Source of the DNA: Bog-756 sp963734395
GTDB lineage: Bacteria; Actinomycetota; Acidimicrobiia; Acidimicrobiales; RAAP-2
Assembly: GCA_963734395.1 (NCBI GenBank)
Contig: CAVTGY010000007.1
Coordinates: forward strand, 1,054,001-1,118,000
DNA: 64,000 bases
Direction of reading: 5' to 3'
Positions 19,405 to 28,692 of this stretch are shown here, piece after piece; position 1 is the first letter of the stretch, and each line of letters starts with the position of its first letter. Below the pieces are notes generated by a model. The model was not told the origin of the DNA. It ran no database searches and worked only from the letters and a program-made list of their open reading frames with translations. The position numbers and the translations under genes were made by a program.

Positions 19405-20347
19405 CCACGGCGACCGGGGGTCCGGCGATCAGGGCATGCGGATGGGCGCCCGGACGGGATGGCTCCGGAGGCCCTGGAGATCGACCACGTCAGCGCCAGT
19501 TACGGTCCGTACCGGGCATTGTTCGATGTCACCTTTTCGGTTCCCAACCGGGGAGTGACGGCGTTGATCGGTTCCAATGGTGCCGGCAAGTCGACCGTGT
19601 CCCGAGTGGTGACCGGCCTTTTGCCGAGCACGAGCGGCACCATCCGTTTGGACGGCCGGGAGATCACCGGCCTCCCGGCCTACAAGATCGCCCGGGCCGG
19701 GACGGCCCACGTGCCCGAGGGCCGAGGGATCTTCGCCAGTCTCACCGTGGAGGAGAACCTGCGGCTGGTCTTTCGCCAGCGAGGCGGGCGCAAGTGCGTT
19801 CCCGAGTCGCTGGCCCGCGCCTATGAGGCATTCCCGGTGTTGGGCCAGCGCCGCGGACAGCACGGGGGGACCCTGTCGGGCGGTGAGCAGCGGATGCTCT
19901 CGCTGGCCAAGGTGCTGGTCCTCCCACCCCAACTACTGGTGGCCGACGAGATCTCGCTGGGCCTGGCTCCGGTGGTCATCGACGCGGTCTACGACGGGTT
20001 GCGACAGATCAACCGGATGGGCACGGCATTGCTGGTGGTCGAGCAGCAGGTGGATCGGGTCCTCGATCTGGCCAGCACGGCGGTGGTCCTCGAGCACGGG
20101 TCGGTTGCCTACAGCGGTCAGGCGGCCGGAGCCCTGGCTGCGGTCGAACAGGTGATGGCGGCCCGGGGAGAGCGGACCGAAGCGGACCCCGCCCGAGGAG
20201 AGCGGACCGCGCCGCCCAGCGCCGCCGCCGGCCCGAGCCACCGCCGCCGGCTCCTCGCGAGGCGCCCACCGATCCGAGCCGGAAGCGTCGGGGCAAGCTG
20301 CGGACGCTGCACCCCAGGCACCACCAAAGGAAGAGGAGACACCGTGA
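19401..20347 (+). CDS. LivF-type ABC ATPase (two probable frameshifts)
   Basis: Second ATPase of the liv system: Walker A IGSNGAGKST, signature TLSGGEQRMLSLAK, Walker B LLVADEISLGLAP and LLVVEQQVDR. The clean frame runs from 19459, but ATG 19401 overlaps the LivG stop (ATGA) and is the likely true start if one inserted base lies between about 19440 and 19470. At the 3' end the assembled frame runs without a stop into the thiolase gene. One base further in frame, a tail ending KEEETP stops at 20345-20347, overlapping the thiolase GTG (GTGA). A single inserted base would explain this, and I prefer it to a real fusion. Confidence 0.8.
20162..20209 (+). repeat. Short direct repeat at the LivF/thiolase junction
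   Basis: Two 18-base copies (20162-20179 and 20192-20209) differ at one position and are spaced 30 bases apart, encoding RGERT twice. The repeat lies in the disordered tail of LivF, where the reading frame appears to be disturbed. It is a possible slippage or assembly trouble spot. Confidence 0.6.
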
Positions 20348-21537
20348 CAACCGTTGAGCGCGACGCGGTCATCGTCGACGTCGTTCGCACCACCCTGGGC
20401 AAGCGGGGAGGGGCGCTGGCCAACTGGCACCCGGCCGACCTGCTCGGTCATGCCCTCACCTCGCTCCTGGATCGAACCGCGATCGACCCGGTGAGCATCG
20501 ACGATGTGATCGGTGGATGTGTCACCCAGGTCGGCGAGCAGAGCACCAACGTCACCCGCAATGCCTGGGTGGCGGCAGGACTCCCCCAGAGCGTTCCCGC
20601 CACCACGGTCGATCGGCAGTGCGGTTCCTCCCAGCAGGCAATGCATTTCGGTGCCGCCGGGGTCAAGGCCGGCCACTACGACCTGGTGGTGGCTTGCGGG
20701 GTGGAGACCATGAGCCGGGTGCCGCTCGCCTCCAACGCCCGCGGTGGGACCGGACCCTTCCCCCCGTCGTTCCTGGAAGTCATCGACGGCCGTCTCTGGG
20801 CCCAGTTCCGGGTGGCGCAGGTGCTGGCCGACCGGTGGGAGATCAGCCGGGAGGAGATGGACCAGTACTCGCTGGAGAGTCATCGCCGAGCCGCGGCGTC
20901 CTGGGATTCCGGCGCCTTCGCCGGCGAGGCGGTGCCGGTTCCGATCAAGGGCGAGGACGGTGCGCTCAACGGTGAGGTTCTCGCCTCCGACGAGGGTATC
21001 CGCCGCAACGGCTCCATGGAGTCGATGGCCGGGCTGCCGCCGGCGCAGAACTGGGAGCCGGAGACCGCGCCGGACATCACCGCCGGGAACTCCTCGCAGA
21101 TGACCGATGGGGCGTCGGCCATGCTCATCGCCGAACGCTCGGTCGCCGAACGGCTCGGGCTCCCCATCCGCGGCCGGTTCGCCCATGCCACGGTGGCCGC
21201 AGACGATGCTGCCGTGGTGCTGTCCGCGCCGGTGCCCGCCACCCAGCGGCTCCTCGAGCGGTCGGGAATGAAGGTCGACCAGTTCGACGCCATCGAGTGC
21301 AACGAGGCATTCGCCGCCATCCCCCTGATGTGGAACCGCGCCTTCAACGCCGATCCGGAGAAGCTCAATCCCTGTGGCGGGGCCATCGCCATCGGGCACC
21401 CCCTGGGGGCGAGCGGTGTGCGCCTGGCGGCCACCCTGCTCAACCGGCTGGAGGCCACCGGGGGACGCTACGGGTTCCAGACCATGTGCGAGGGCGGCGG
21501 CCAGGCCAACGCCATGGTCATCGAACGGCTGGCCTGA
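20344..21537 (+). CDS. Acetyl-CoA C-acyltransferase (thiolase, FadA-type)
   Basis: Intact 397-residue degradative-type thiolase that cleaves 3-ketoacyl-CoA with CoA. Cys93 in RQCGSSQQA is the nucleophile, the NEAFAAI block and the His of AIGHPLGASG complete the active site, and the second Cys sits in MCEGGGQAN near the C terminus. The GTG start at 20344 is fixed by a strong AGGAAGAGGAG ribosome site just before it, which also argues that this is a separate gene from LivF even though the frames are continuous in the assembly. It probably ends the liv operon and feeds the acyl-CoA catabolism encoded next door. Confidence 0.93.
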   Translation: MTTVERDAVIVDVVRTTLGKRGGALANWHPADLLGHALTSLLDRTAIDPVSIDDVIGGCVTQVGEQSTNVTRNAWVAAGLPQSVPATTVDRQCGSSQQAMHFGAAGVKAGHYDLVVACGVETMSRVPLASNARGGTGPFPPSFLEVIDGRLWAQFRVAQVLADRWEISREEMDQYSLESHRRAAASWDSGAFAGEAVPVPIKGEDGALNGEVLASDEGIRRNGSMESMAGLPPAQNWEPETAPDITAGNSSQMTDGASAMLIAERSVAERLGLPIRGRFAHATVAADDAAVVLSAPVPATQRLLERSGMKVDQFDAIECNEAFAAIPLMWNRAFNADPEKLNPCGGAIAIGHPLGASGVRLAATLLNRLEATGGRYGFQTMCEGGGQANAMVIERLA

Positions 21538-21606
21538 TACCCGGCTGGCTCCGCCGGCCCGCGCCCAGCCCGACCGGGGTGGCCCGAGGATCAGAACCTT
21601 GTGGGG

Positions 21607-22416
21607 TCAGCGGTTCTTCCACTCCGGCGTGCGCTTTTCGGCGAACGCCCGGGGCCCTTCCACCGCGTCCTCGCTGGAGAACACCTCTTGGGAGATCGCC
21701 GACTCGATGCGGTAGGCCTCCTTCATGTCGACGGCCAGGCCCCGCAGTACCGACTCCTTCGTCTTGCGCACGGCGAAGGGGCCGTTGGCGGTGATCCGCC
21801 GTGCGTAGTCGAGGGCCCGGTCCATCACCTCGCCCGGAGCACAGACCTCGTTGACCAAACCCATGTCGTAGACACGGCGGGCCGACACCCTGTCGGCGCA
21901 CAGGAGCAGCTCCATGGCGGCCGGATAGGGGATCTGTCGGGGCAATCGCACCGTGGTGCCGCCCCCGGCGAACAGTCCCCGCTTGGGTTCCATCACCCCG
22001 AAGGTGGCGGTGTCGGCGGCCACCCGGAGGTCGCAGCCACCCAGCATCTCCATGCCACCGGCCACGCAGGTGCCGTTGACGGCGGCGATGATCGGCTTGT
22101 ACAGCTTGACGTTTCGGAGGACGGCCTTGGTGCCGTCGTCGAGCCGGTAGCCGTCGACCTCGGCGACGCCCACCTCTTTCATCCGGGCCTGCAGCCGGGT
22201 GATCTGGGGGATGTAGGTCTTGAGGTCGGCACCCACGCAGAAGTCGGGTCCGACCCCGGTGATGATCGCCACCCAGGCATCGTCCTCGTCGCCGAAGCGG
22301 TCCCACGCCTTGCGCAGCTGGGCGAAGTGCTCCATGTCCAACGAGTTGCGCGCCTCGGGACGGTCGATGGTGATCCGAACGATGTGGTCGTCGCCGGGTT
22401 GATAGTGGATGGGCAT
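21607..22416 (-). CDS. Enoyl-CoA hydratase/isomerase (crotonase) family protein
   Basis: Intact 269-residue crotonase. The first oxyanion-hole region reads PDFCVGADLKTY and the second GTCVAGGMEMLGGCDLRVAA, followed by a Glu/Gly segment (FGVMEPKRGLFAGGG) where hydratases often carry catalytic residues. Typically hydrates 2-enoyl-CoA in beta-oxidation, though crotonases also catalyse isomerisation, decarboxylation or hydrolysis. It converges with the thiolase gene across about 70 bases and lies just downstream of the amidohydrolase, whose gap to it is about 26 bases, so both may share a transcript. Confidence 0.92.
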   Translation of the reverse strand: MPIHYQPGDDHIVRITIDRPEARNSLDMEHFAQLRKAWDRFGDEDDAWVAIITGVGPDFCVGADLKTYIPQITRLQARMKEVGVAEVDGYRLDDGTKAVLRNVKLYKPIIAAVNGTCVAGGMEMLGGCDLRVAADTATFGVMEPKRGLFAGGGTTVRLPRQIPYPAAMELLLCADRVSARRVYDMGLVNEVCAPGEVMDRALDYARRITANGPFAVRKTKESVLRGLAVDMKEAYRIESAISQEVFSSEDAVEGPRAFAEKRTPEWKNR

Positions 22417-22442
22417 GGTCGCTCGTGGCGGTTGCCGGCCGG

Positions 22443-23756
22443 TCAGGCGCCGGCGCCGGGTTCGCCGATGTGTTCGAAGGTGCGGGCGACGGTGGCCAGG
22501 TCGACGATGCCGGTGCGGGGCTCGACGGGATGGCGCCGGCGGGAGACGATCGATGTGTCGACGTCGGTCGCCTCACTCCGCAGGGCGCCGACCGTGCAGC
22601 GCTCCCGCGGGCGGACCGCGAACGGATCGAATCGGAAATGGCGCAGGGCATTGAGGTGGGTGATCTTGTCGATCTCGTCGTCGGGCACCTCCGAAAGGTA
22701 CTTCATGGCCATCTCCGGCGACTGCGGCCACGTCGAGTCGGAGTGGGGGTAGTCGCATTCCCAGGTGATGTTGTCGATGTTGAGGTAGCGACGGTTGTCG
22801 ACACCGAAGGCGTCGTCGATGAAACAGGTGATGATCCGCTCCTTGAACAGCTGGCTGGGCAGTTGGTCGCCGAAGTCCTGGCCGGTCCAGGCGCGATGGT
22901 GCTGGTAGACGTAGTCGATCCGCTCGAGCGCGTAGGGGATCCAGCCGATCCCTCCTTCGGACAGGGCGAAGTGGAGATCGTCGTACTTGCGCAGCACCGG
23001 CGACCACAGCAGGTCGGCGGCGGCCTGGACCATGTTCATGGGTTGCAGGCTGATCATCACGTCGATGGGTGCATCGGCCGCGGTCATGATCAGCTCCGAC
23101 GACGATCCGAGGTGCATGCACACCACCGTCCCCTGGTCGGCGCACGCGGTCCAGAACGGGTCCCAGTGATCGCTGTGCAGCGACGGCCAGCCCAGCTTGG
23201 CCGGATTCTCGGAGAAGGTGACGGCGTGGCAGCCGAGCTCCGCCATCCTCTTGACCTCGGCCGCGCCCAGCTCCGGGTCCCACATCACCGGCAGGGCCAG
23301 AGGGATGAATCGGCCGGGCTCGGCGCCGCACCAGCCGTCGACGTGCCAGTCGTTGTAGGCCCGGATCATGGCCAGGGCCTCGTCAGGATCGGTGGCCGCC
23401 CGGCGGGCGAAGAGCTGACCGCAGAACTGGGGGAACGACGGGAAGCACATCGATCCGAGCACGCCGTTGGCGCTCATGTCCCGGACCCGCTCGTGGACGT
23501 CGTAGCAACCGGGCCGCATCTCTGCGAGCGAGCTGGGTTCGATGCCGTACTCGTCGGGCGGCCGGCCGACGACGGCGTTGAGGCCGACGTTGGGGATCTC
23601 GCTCCCGTCGTAGTGCCAGAAGTCGGTGCCGTCGTCCCGGTGGACCAGCTGCGGGGCGCGGTCCTGGTACCGCGCCGGCAGGCGATCGTCGAACATGCCG
23701 GGCGGTTCGATCACGTGGTCGTCCACACTGACCAGGATCATGTCCTCGGTTCTCAC
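22443..23756 (-). CDS. Amidohydrolase 2 (COG2159) family metal-dependent hydrolase
   Basis: Intact 437-residue TIM-barrel metalloenzyme. The N-terminal metal motif is VSVDDHVIEPPGMF; MRPGCYDVHERV, FSENPAKLGWPSLHSDHWDPF and the acidic block WECDYPHSDSTWPQ are family features. It closely parallels the protein at 3766-5017 over its whole length but carries about 60 extra C-terminal residues. Relatives act as decarboxylases or hydrolases on carboxylated ring or chain intermediates. The start is GTG 23756; ATG 23741 is an alternative five codons in. Probable operon with the crotonase downstream. Confidence 0.9.
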   Translation of the reverse strand: MRTEDMILVSVDDHVIEPPGMFDDRLPARYQDRAPQLVHRDDGTDFWHYDGSEIPNVGLNAVVGRPPDEYGIEPSSLAEMRPGCYDVHERVRDMSANGVLGSMCFPSFPQFCGQLFARRAATDPDEALAMIRAYNDWHVDGWCGAEPGRFIPLALPVMWDPELGAAEVKRMAELGCHAVTFSENPAKLGWPSLHSDHWDPFWTACADQGTVVCMHLGSSSELIMTAADAPIDVMISLQPMNMVQAAADLLWSPVLRKYDDLHFALSEGGIGWIPYALERIDYVYQHHRAWTGQDFGDQLPSQLFKERIITCFIDDAFGVDNRRYLNIDNITWECDYPHSDSTWPQSPEMAMKYLSEVPDDEIDKITHLNALRHFRFDPFAVRPRERCTVGALRSEATDVDTSIVSRRRHPVEPRTGIVDLATVARTFEHIGEPGAGA

Positions 23757-23849
23757 TGCCTCACCTCTCCCCTCGGGGCCTCATGATGCGAGGCTCCGAC
23801 GTCGCATCGCGGCCCGGTGGCCGGTCTTCCGGCGGCGCAGTCCTCAGCC

Positions 23850-25385
23850 TCAGACCGAAAGCGCGGCCATGGTGATGATAGGCGGGTCGTCGACGCCGGG
23901 CGACACCGTGGCCGCCTGCCGGTCACCGGCGTCACCGTTGCGCACCGTGATGACACCGTCGGGCGTCGGTGGTCAAGGTGAGCCTGTGTTCGCCCGCCAG
24001 GTCGACCGTTCGCCCGCCAGGTCGTCGCCCTCTGCCGGCTCCTCCAGTCGCGCATAGCGAACGCGATCCGTCGGGGAGGTCGCAGATCGAGCGCGGTCCA
24101 CTCCGGTCCCTCGCGGGAGAACACCGTGGAGTAGGTGACCACCCGTGCGGTGCCGGTGGCCTCTCGTGCCACGGGCACGGTGGGCAGCGACCTCGGGGTC
24201 GCTCGAAGGGGACGAAGGAGGCGGGGCGGGTCGACAGCACGGCGGCGCGGTGGCTGGTCATGTGCATCCCGATGCCGCTTACCAGCCCGAGCGAGCCCGG
24301 ATCGGCGCGGAGCACCTCGGTCATGGCCGCCAGCGCGTGGGTGGTGTAGTTGCTACCCGGGCCGCCGTGGTAGGGGAGGCCGCCGGTGACGGTGAGGCCG
24401 CGCTCGGACTCGATGCCGAGGGCGTCGCTGGCGAACGCCAGCGAGCTGGCGAAGCACGAGTAGAGGTCGAGATGGGCGACCTCGTCGACGGACACCGCGC
24501 CCAATGCGGATCGCATGGCCTGGCGCATCGCCGGTGACCGCCACGGTTCGGGTCGGGCGGCCATGGTGGCCGGTTCCTCCGCGCCGCCGGCACCGTGCAG
24601 GTAGACCCGACGGTCGGCCGGCACTCCCAGGGCGTCGGCCCGGGACTCGGTGGCCACCAGCACCGCCGCAGCCATGTCCACGTCCATGATCGCCGTCATC
24701 AGTTTGGTGTAGGGCGTGGCCACCATCCGATTGGACGCCGAGACGGTGGTGATGTCGGAGGCGGCTGTGGGCGGTTGGGAACCAGGAGTGCTCGGGATGG
24801 GCGGCGGCCACCTCGGCTCATCGGTGCCATCAGGCGCCCGAGCTCATCGCGATGGTCGGCCGGCGAGCGACCGAGGTGGGCCCGTCGGGCGGTGTCCAGG
24901 AGGGCGAAGGTGAGGTAGGCCTGGTGGATCCCGTTGTCGCGCCTCGTTGCGATCGATGGTGATGGGGAACGGCTGAGCCTCTTGCGGAGGGTGCGACCAG
25001 TCCGGATCGGGAAGGTGGCGGCGAGTGGCCAGTGCCTCGCCACCGACGATCAGGGCCAGGTCGAGCTGCCCGCCGGCCATGGCCGCGGCCGCCTCGGAGA
25101 CCAGGCCGACCGGGACCGAACCTCCCAGTCCGGAGTAGGAGCGGAGGGCGGGGTCGGCGCCCAGACGTTCGGCCAGGCGGGCGCAGGGATCGTCGTACTC
25201 CCACGACTGGCAGTAGACGACCTGGAGGCTGTCGAGGCCGGCGAGCGCACCGGGGCACCCGGCGTCGGCCGCCGCCGATCCGGGCCATCTCCTCCCACAT
25301 GGTCGAGCGGCTCGGGCGCCGGCTCCTGGCGCCAGGTGTGGCGGGCCACGCCGATGATGCACGGCGCACGGGGATCGACGGGCAC
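23850..25385 (-). CDS. Thiolase-like protein (TLP1-type), heavily frameshifted
   Basis: Reconstructed from pieces in all three frames: PCIIGVARHTWRQE at the N terminus, VVYCQSWEYDDPCARL, LIVGGEALATRR, then YTKLMTAIMDVDMAAAVLV, VAHLDLYSCFASSLAFASD and GLPYHGGPGSNYTTHALA of the second thiolase half. It ends in an extra beta-rich segment (ATGTARVVTYSTVFSREG) like the C-terminal domain of mycobacterial type-1 thiolase-like proteins. At least seven shifts are needed, between about 25300 and 24000. GTG 25385 lies two bases after the acyl-CoA dehydrogenase stop. Members of this group are often not classical thiolases, because catalytic residues vary. Function uncertain. Confidence 0.68.
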
Positions 25386-25386
25386 G

Positions 25387-26598
25387 TCAGGAAGTGCGTG
25401 CCTGGCCGGGGAGCTTGACCGCCCGGTCGGCGATGATGTTCTTCTGCACCTCGGTCGATCCGCCGCCGATGGTGCTGTAGCGCTGGAACGAGTAGAGGCG
25501 GGTCCACTTGCCACGGTCGACCGCATCGGGCCCGCCCCGGGCCAGCACCCCCGCCGGCCCGAGCAGATCCACCGACAGCGCCGCCAGGGTCTGGGCCAGG
25601 GCAGACCACTGGAGCTTGGCAAAGGGAACCTCGGGCCAGTTCTTCTCGCCCTTGATGATCTTGCTGAGGGCCCGGAGCGAGAGCAGCCGGGCCAATTCGA
25701 TTTCGGTCCACGCCCGAGCACATCGATCGCGCAGGGAGGGGTCCTCCAGCGCGCCGGGGTTGACCGAGCGGGCGGCGATGATCATGGCGTGGAGGTCGGC
25801 CGCCAGGATGGAGATCTGTCCGGCGATGCCCACCCGCTCGTGGCCCAGGGTGCCCATGGCCACCATCCACCCCTCGCCCTCACCGCCCAGCCTGCTGTCG
25901 AGAGGAATCACCGCGTCGTTGAAGAAGACCTCGTTGAACATCTCCTCACCGGCCATGTCACGGATGGGCCGGGTCTCGATGCCCGGGGTCTGCATGTCGA
26001 TGATGAACGCGGTGATGCCCTCGTGCTTGGCGCCGCGTTCGATGGCGGTGGGGTCGGTACGCAGCAGGAAGAGTCCCCAACGGGCCAGGTGGGCGGTGGA
26101 GATCCAGATCTTCTGACCGTTGACCACGTAGGCGTCGCCGTCCCAGATGGCGGCGGTCCTGAGGTTGGCCAGGTCGTTGCCGGCGTCGGGCTCGGAGAAC
26201 CCCTGGCACCAGTGGTCGGTGGCATCGAGGATCGAGGGGAGCCATCGGGCCTTCTGCTCGTCGGTCCCCCAGGCGATGATCATCGGGCCGATCTGCCACA
26301 GGCCGTTGGGGTTGAACAGCCCCGGCGTGCGGTACTCGGCCATCACCTCCGAGTAGATGATGCGCTGCATGGCGGTGGCCGCCCGACCCCCGTACTCCTC
26401 CGGCCAGTCCACGGCCGCCCATCGGCCTCCGTTGAGGAGGCGTTGCCAGGCGGCCCGACGGTGCTGGGACTTCTCGCCGGACAGCGACGAGTCGTCGGCC
26501 AGCTCCTCGCTGGCCAAGAAGGGCGGGAGGTACTCGTCGAGCCAGCCGCGCAGTTCGTCGCGGAACGCCTCGTCTTCGGGTGCCAGTGCGAAGTCCAC
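25387..26598 (-). CDS. Acyl-CoA dehydrogenase (FadE-type)
   Basis: FAD enzyme of about 403 residues that introduces the 2,3-double bond into an acyl-CoA. The middle domain shows CQGFSEPDAGNDLANL and NGQKIWISTAHLARWG; the C-terminal helical domain ends RYSTIGGGSTEVQKNII, typical of the family. The open frame starts at 26631, but GTG 26598 (V-DFALAPEDEAF) is the likely start, because it mirrors the V-DFTFDDQQ start of the divergent dehydrogenase at 26698. Frame intact. It is the first gene of a minus-strand unit with the thiolase-like gene. Together with the divergent partner it may form a heteromeric complex, as known for steroid-type acyl-CoA dehydrogenases. Confidence 0.92.
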   Translation of the reverse strand: MDFALAPEDEAFRDELRGWLDEYLPPFLASEELADDSSLSGEKSQHRRAAWQRLLNGGRWAAVDWPEEYGGRAATAMQRIIYSEVMAEYRTPGLFNPNGLWQIGPMIIAWGTDEQKARWLPSILDATDHWCQGFSEPDAGNDLANLRTAAIWDGDAYVVNGQKIWISTAHLARWGLFLLRTDPTAIERGAKHEGITAFIIDMQTPGIETRPIRDMAGEEMFNEVFFNDAVIPLDSRLGGEGEGWMVAMGTLGHERVGIAGQISILAADLHAMIIAARSVNPGALEDPSLRDRCARAWTEIELARLLSLRALSKIIKGEKNWPEVPFAKLQWSALAQTLAALSVDLLGPAGVLARGGPDAVDRGKWTRLYSFQRYSTIGGGSTEVQKNIIADRAVKLPGQARTS

Positions 26599-26697
26599 GG
26601 CTGGGGAGGTTAGCCGCGGCGCGATGCGCACCGCTGACGCCGACGCCGGCCATCTACACTGTCGCCAACATCAGCGACGCCACTCCGGGGGTGGACT

Positions 26698-27779
26698 GTG
26701 GATTTCACGTTCGACGACCAACAACTCGCCTTGCAGGAGGTGGCTCGGCGGGCGATGGGGGAGGTGTCGGGCGACACCTTGCGCCAACTGGCCGACGACC
26801 CCTCGGGCATCAGCGCCGGAACTGTGGGACACGTTGGTCTCGTTGGGATGGACCGGCATGTTGGTGCCCGGAGAAGGGGCCGGCCTGCTGGAGATGTGCG
26901 TCGTCCTCGAGCAGATGGGGAGGGTCCCGCTGCCCGGTCCCTTCTTTTCGTCCTCGGTCATGGCCACCCTGGCGGCGAGCGCACTCGGAGCCGACCAGCT
27001 GTTCGCCGGGCTGGCCTCCGGCCAACAGCGGGGGACGGTGGCCTTGCACGAGCAGGGGCACGGCCACCCGCTGACCACGGTGCGGGCCCGGGCCCGCCGG
27101 AAGGGTTCCGGATGGGTGGTGACCGGGATCAAGCCGATCGTCCCCGACGGGCACACCGCCGACTGGGCCATCGTGGTGGCGTTGGCCGAAGAGGGGATCC
27201 GGTCGTTCCTCTTGCCGTCACCCCACGCCGAGGCGGTCCCGACGCTCGATCCCACCCGGAAGCTGGCGCGGTTGGTGCTCGAGGAGGAGCCGGTCGAGCC
27301 GCTCGGGCCCTCCGGCGATCAGTCGTCGCTGTGGCGCCGCGTCCTCGACGACGTCTCGGTGTCCCTGGCGGCCGAGCTGGTCGGGGTGTCCGACCGCGCC
27401 CTGCGAGGAGGCGGTGGAGTACGCCAAGGTCCGGGTGGTCTTCGATCGGCCCATCGCCACGTTCCAAGTGGTCAAGCATCGCATCGTCGACATGTACCAC
27501 TCGCTGGAGATGGCTCGGGCGGGGGTGCACTTCGCGGCATGGGCCACCGACACCGACGCGCCCGAACGCTCACGCGCCGCCGCCATGGCCGCGGCGTACG
27601 CCGCCGAGGCCGCGGTGCGGGTGACCGGCGACGACATCCAGCTCCATGGAGGCGTGGGCTTCACCTGGGCCAACGACGCCCACTTCCTGTTCAAGCGGGC
27701 CAAGCAGAACGAGGTGCTGATGGGCGGGAGCGGGCATCAGTGGCACCGGTTGGCCGACGAGCTCGTCGACCAGCACTGA
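26698..27779 (+). CDS. Acyl-CoA dehydrogenase, second subunit type (two frameshifts)
   Basis: About 360 residues, shorter and more divergent than its neighbour. Pieces in order are V-DFTFDDQQLALQEVAR, then AELWDTLVSLGWTGMLVP, LLEMCVVLEQMGRVPLPGPF, VTGIKPIVPDGHTADW, and finally EEAVEYAKVRVVFDRPIATF and QLHGGVGFTWANDAHF. Single extra bases near 26817 and 27410 explain both breaks. RPIATFQ with QLHGGVGFT is the standard C-terminal signature. In heteromeric actinobacterial dehydrogenases one subunit of this kind often lacks the catalytic base and binds only part of the FAD site. It is followed immediately by the LLM oxidoreductase gene, one base after its stop. Confidence 0.83.
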
Positions 27780-27780
27780 G

Positions 27781-28692
27781 GTGACCGCGCCGCTCGGGAC
27801 GGGCGGGCCGCGCCCCGAGTTCCACCTGTTCCTTCCCCAGATGCGCCTCTCGCCCGACGCCCTGGTGGCACGGGCCCGGGCCGCCGAAGCGTCCGGATTC
27901 GACGGGATCGCCCTCATGGACCACCTGGTCCCGCCGGGGGCACCGGACCACCCGGTGTACGAGGCCTTCACCACCGCCACGTGGCTGGCCGCGGTCACCG
28001 ATCGGCTCCGCCTCGGCCACCTGGTGCTGTGCGACAGCTTCCGCCATCCTGCCGTGTTGGCCCGCCAGGCGGTGACGCTCGACCATCTCTCCGGCGGTCG
28101 CTACGAGCTGGGTATCGGCTCCGGCTCGACGCCGGCCGAACTGGTGGCCTCCGGTTTCGAGGTGGCCGGCGCCGCCGATCGACGCCACCGTCTGGCAGGA
28201 GACCCTGGAGCTGCTCACCAGGTTCTGGACGGGCGAGCCCGTGCACTACCAGGGATCGTTCTTCCGGGTCGACGGGGTGCGTCAGCTGCCGGTGCCACGG
28301 GAGCGGATCCCGATCCTGATCGGGGGCACCGGGGTGGCGACGACCGAACTGGTGGCCCGCTACGCCGACTGGTGGAACGTGCCGGTCCACCAACTGGACC
28401 GATGGGCGGCGGCCCGCGCCCGGGTCGGGACGGCCAGGGTGTCCGTGCAGGTGTTGGTCACCCTGATCACCGACCAGGAGCAGGCGGCAGGAGGTGGTCG
28501 ACCTGGCATCCCGCCGATTCGGACGGATGGGCGAGATGGGCCACCTGGTGGGCAGCGGGACCGAGATCGTTCCCCGCCTGGAGGCGCTGGCGGCCGAGGG
28601 CGCGGAGCGGATCTACACCTGGTTCACCGATTTCGCCCCGCCCGAGACGCTGGCCGTCATTCGGTCGTGAGGTGATCGCCGCCATGCGCTGA
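27781..28692 (+). CDS. LLM class oxidoreductase, likely flavin/F420-dependent (three frameshifts)
   Basis: Luciferase-like TIM-barrel oxidoreductase of about 300 residues. EFHLFLPQMRLSPDALVARAR, DGIALMDHLVPPG and HPAVLARQAVTLDHLSGGRYELGIGSG are typical of the actinobacterial branch that often uses coenzyme F420. After an extra G near 28165 the protein continues ATVWQETLELLTRFWTGEPV and RIPILIGGTGV; after another near 28490, EVVDLASRRFGRMGEMGHL; and after a third near 28655, FGREVIAAMR with the stop at 28692. GTG 27781 directly follows the preceding stop. Substrate unknown; likely co-transcribed with the acyl-CoA dehydrogenase. Its 3' end overlaps the convergent ligase gene. Confidence 0.8.
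   Translation: MTAPLGTGGPRPEFHLFLPQMRLSPDALVARARAAEASGFDGIALMDHLVPPGAPDHPVYEAFTTATWLAAVTDRLRLGHLVLCDSFRHPAVLARQAVTLDHLSGGRYELGIGSGSTPAELVASGFEVAGAADRRHRLAGDPGAAHQVLDGRARALPGIVLPGRRGASAAGATGADPDPDRGHRGGDDRTGGPLRRLVERAGPPTGPMGGGPRPGRDGQGVRAGVGHPDHRPGAGGRRWSTWHPADSDGWARWATWWAAGPRSFPAWRRWRPRARSGSTPGSPISPRPRRWPSFGREVIAAMR

Noticed and set aside
19459..21537. A 692-residue LivF-thiolase fusion protein
   Set aside because: A strong ribosome site and GTG start the thiolase, and a TGA overlapping that GTG exists one frame over. One inserted base in the LivF tail explains the open frame.
22425..23786. A 453-codon plus-strand open frame opposite the amidohydrolase
   Set aside because: It mirrors the conserved minus-strand gene, has no recognisable domain and no ribosome site.
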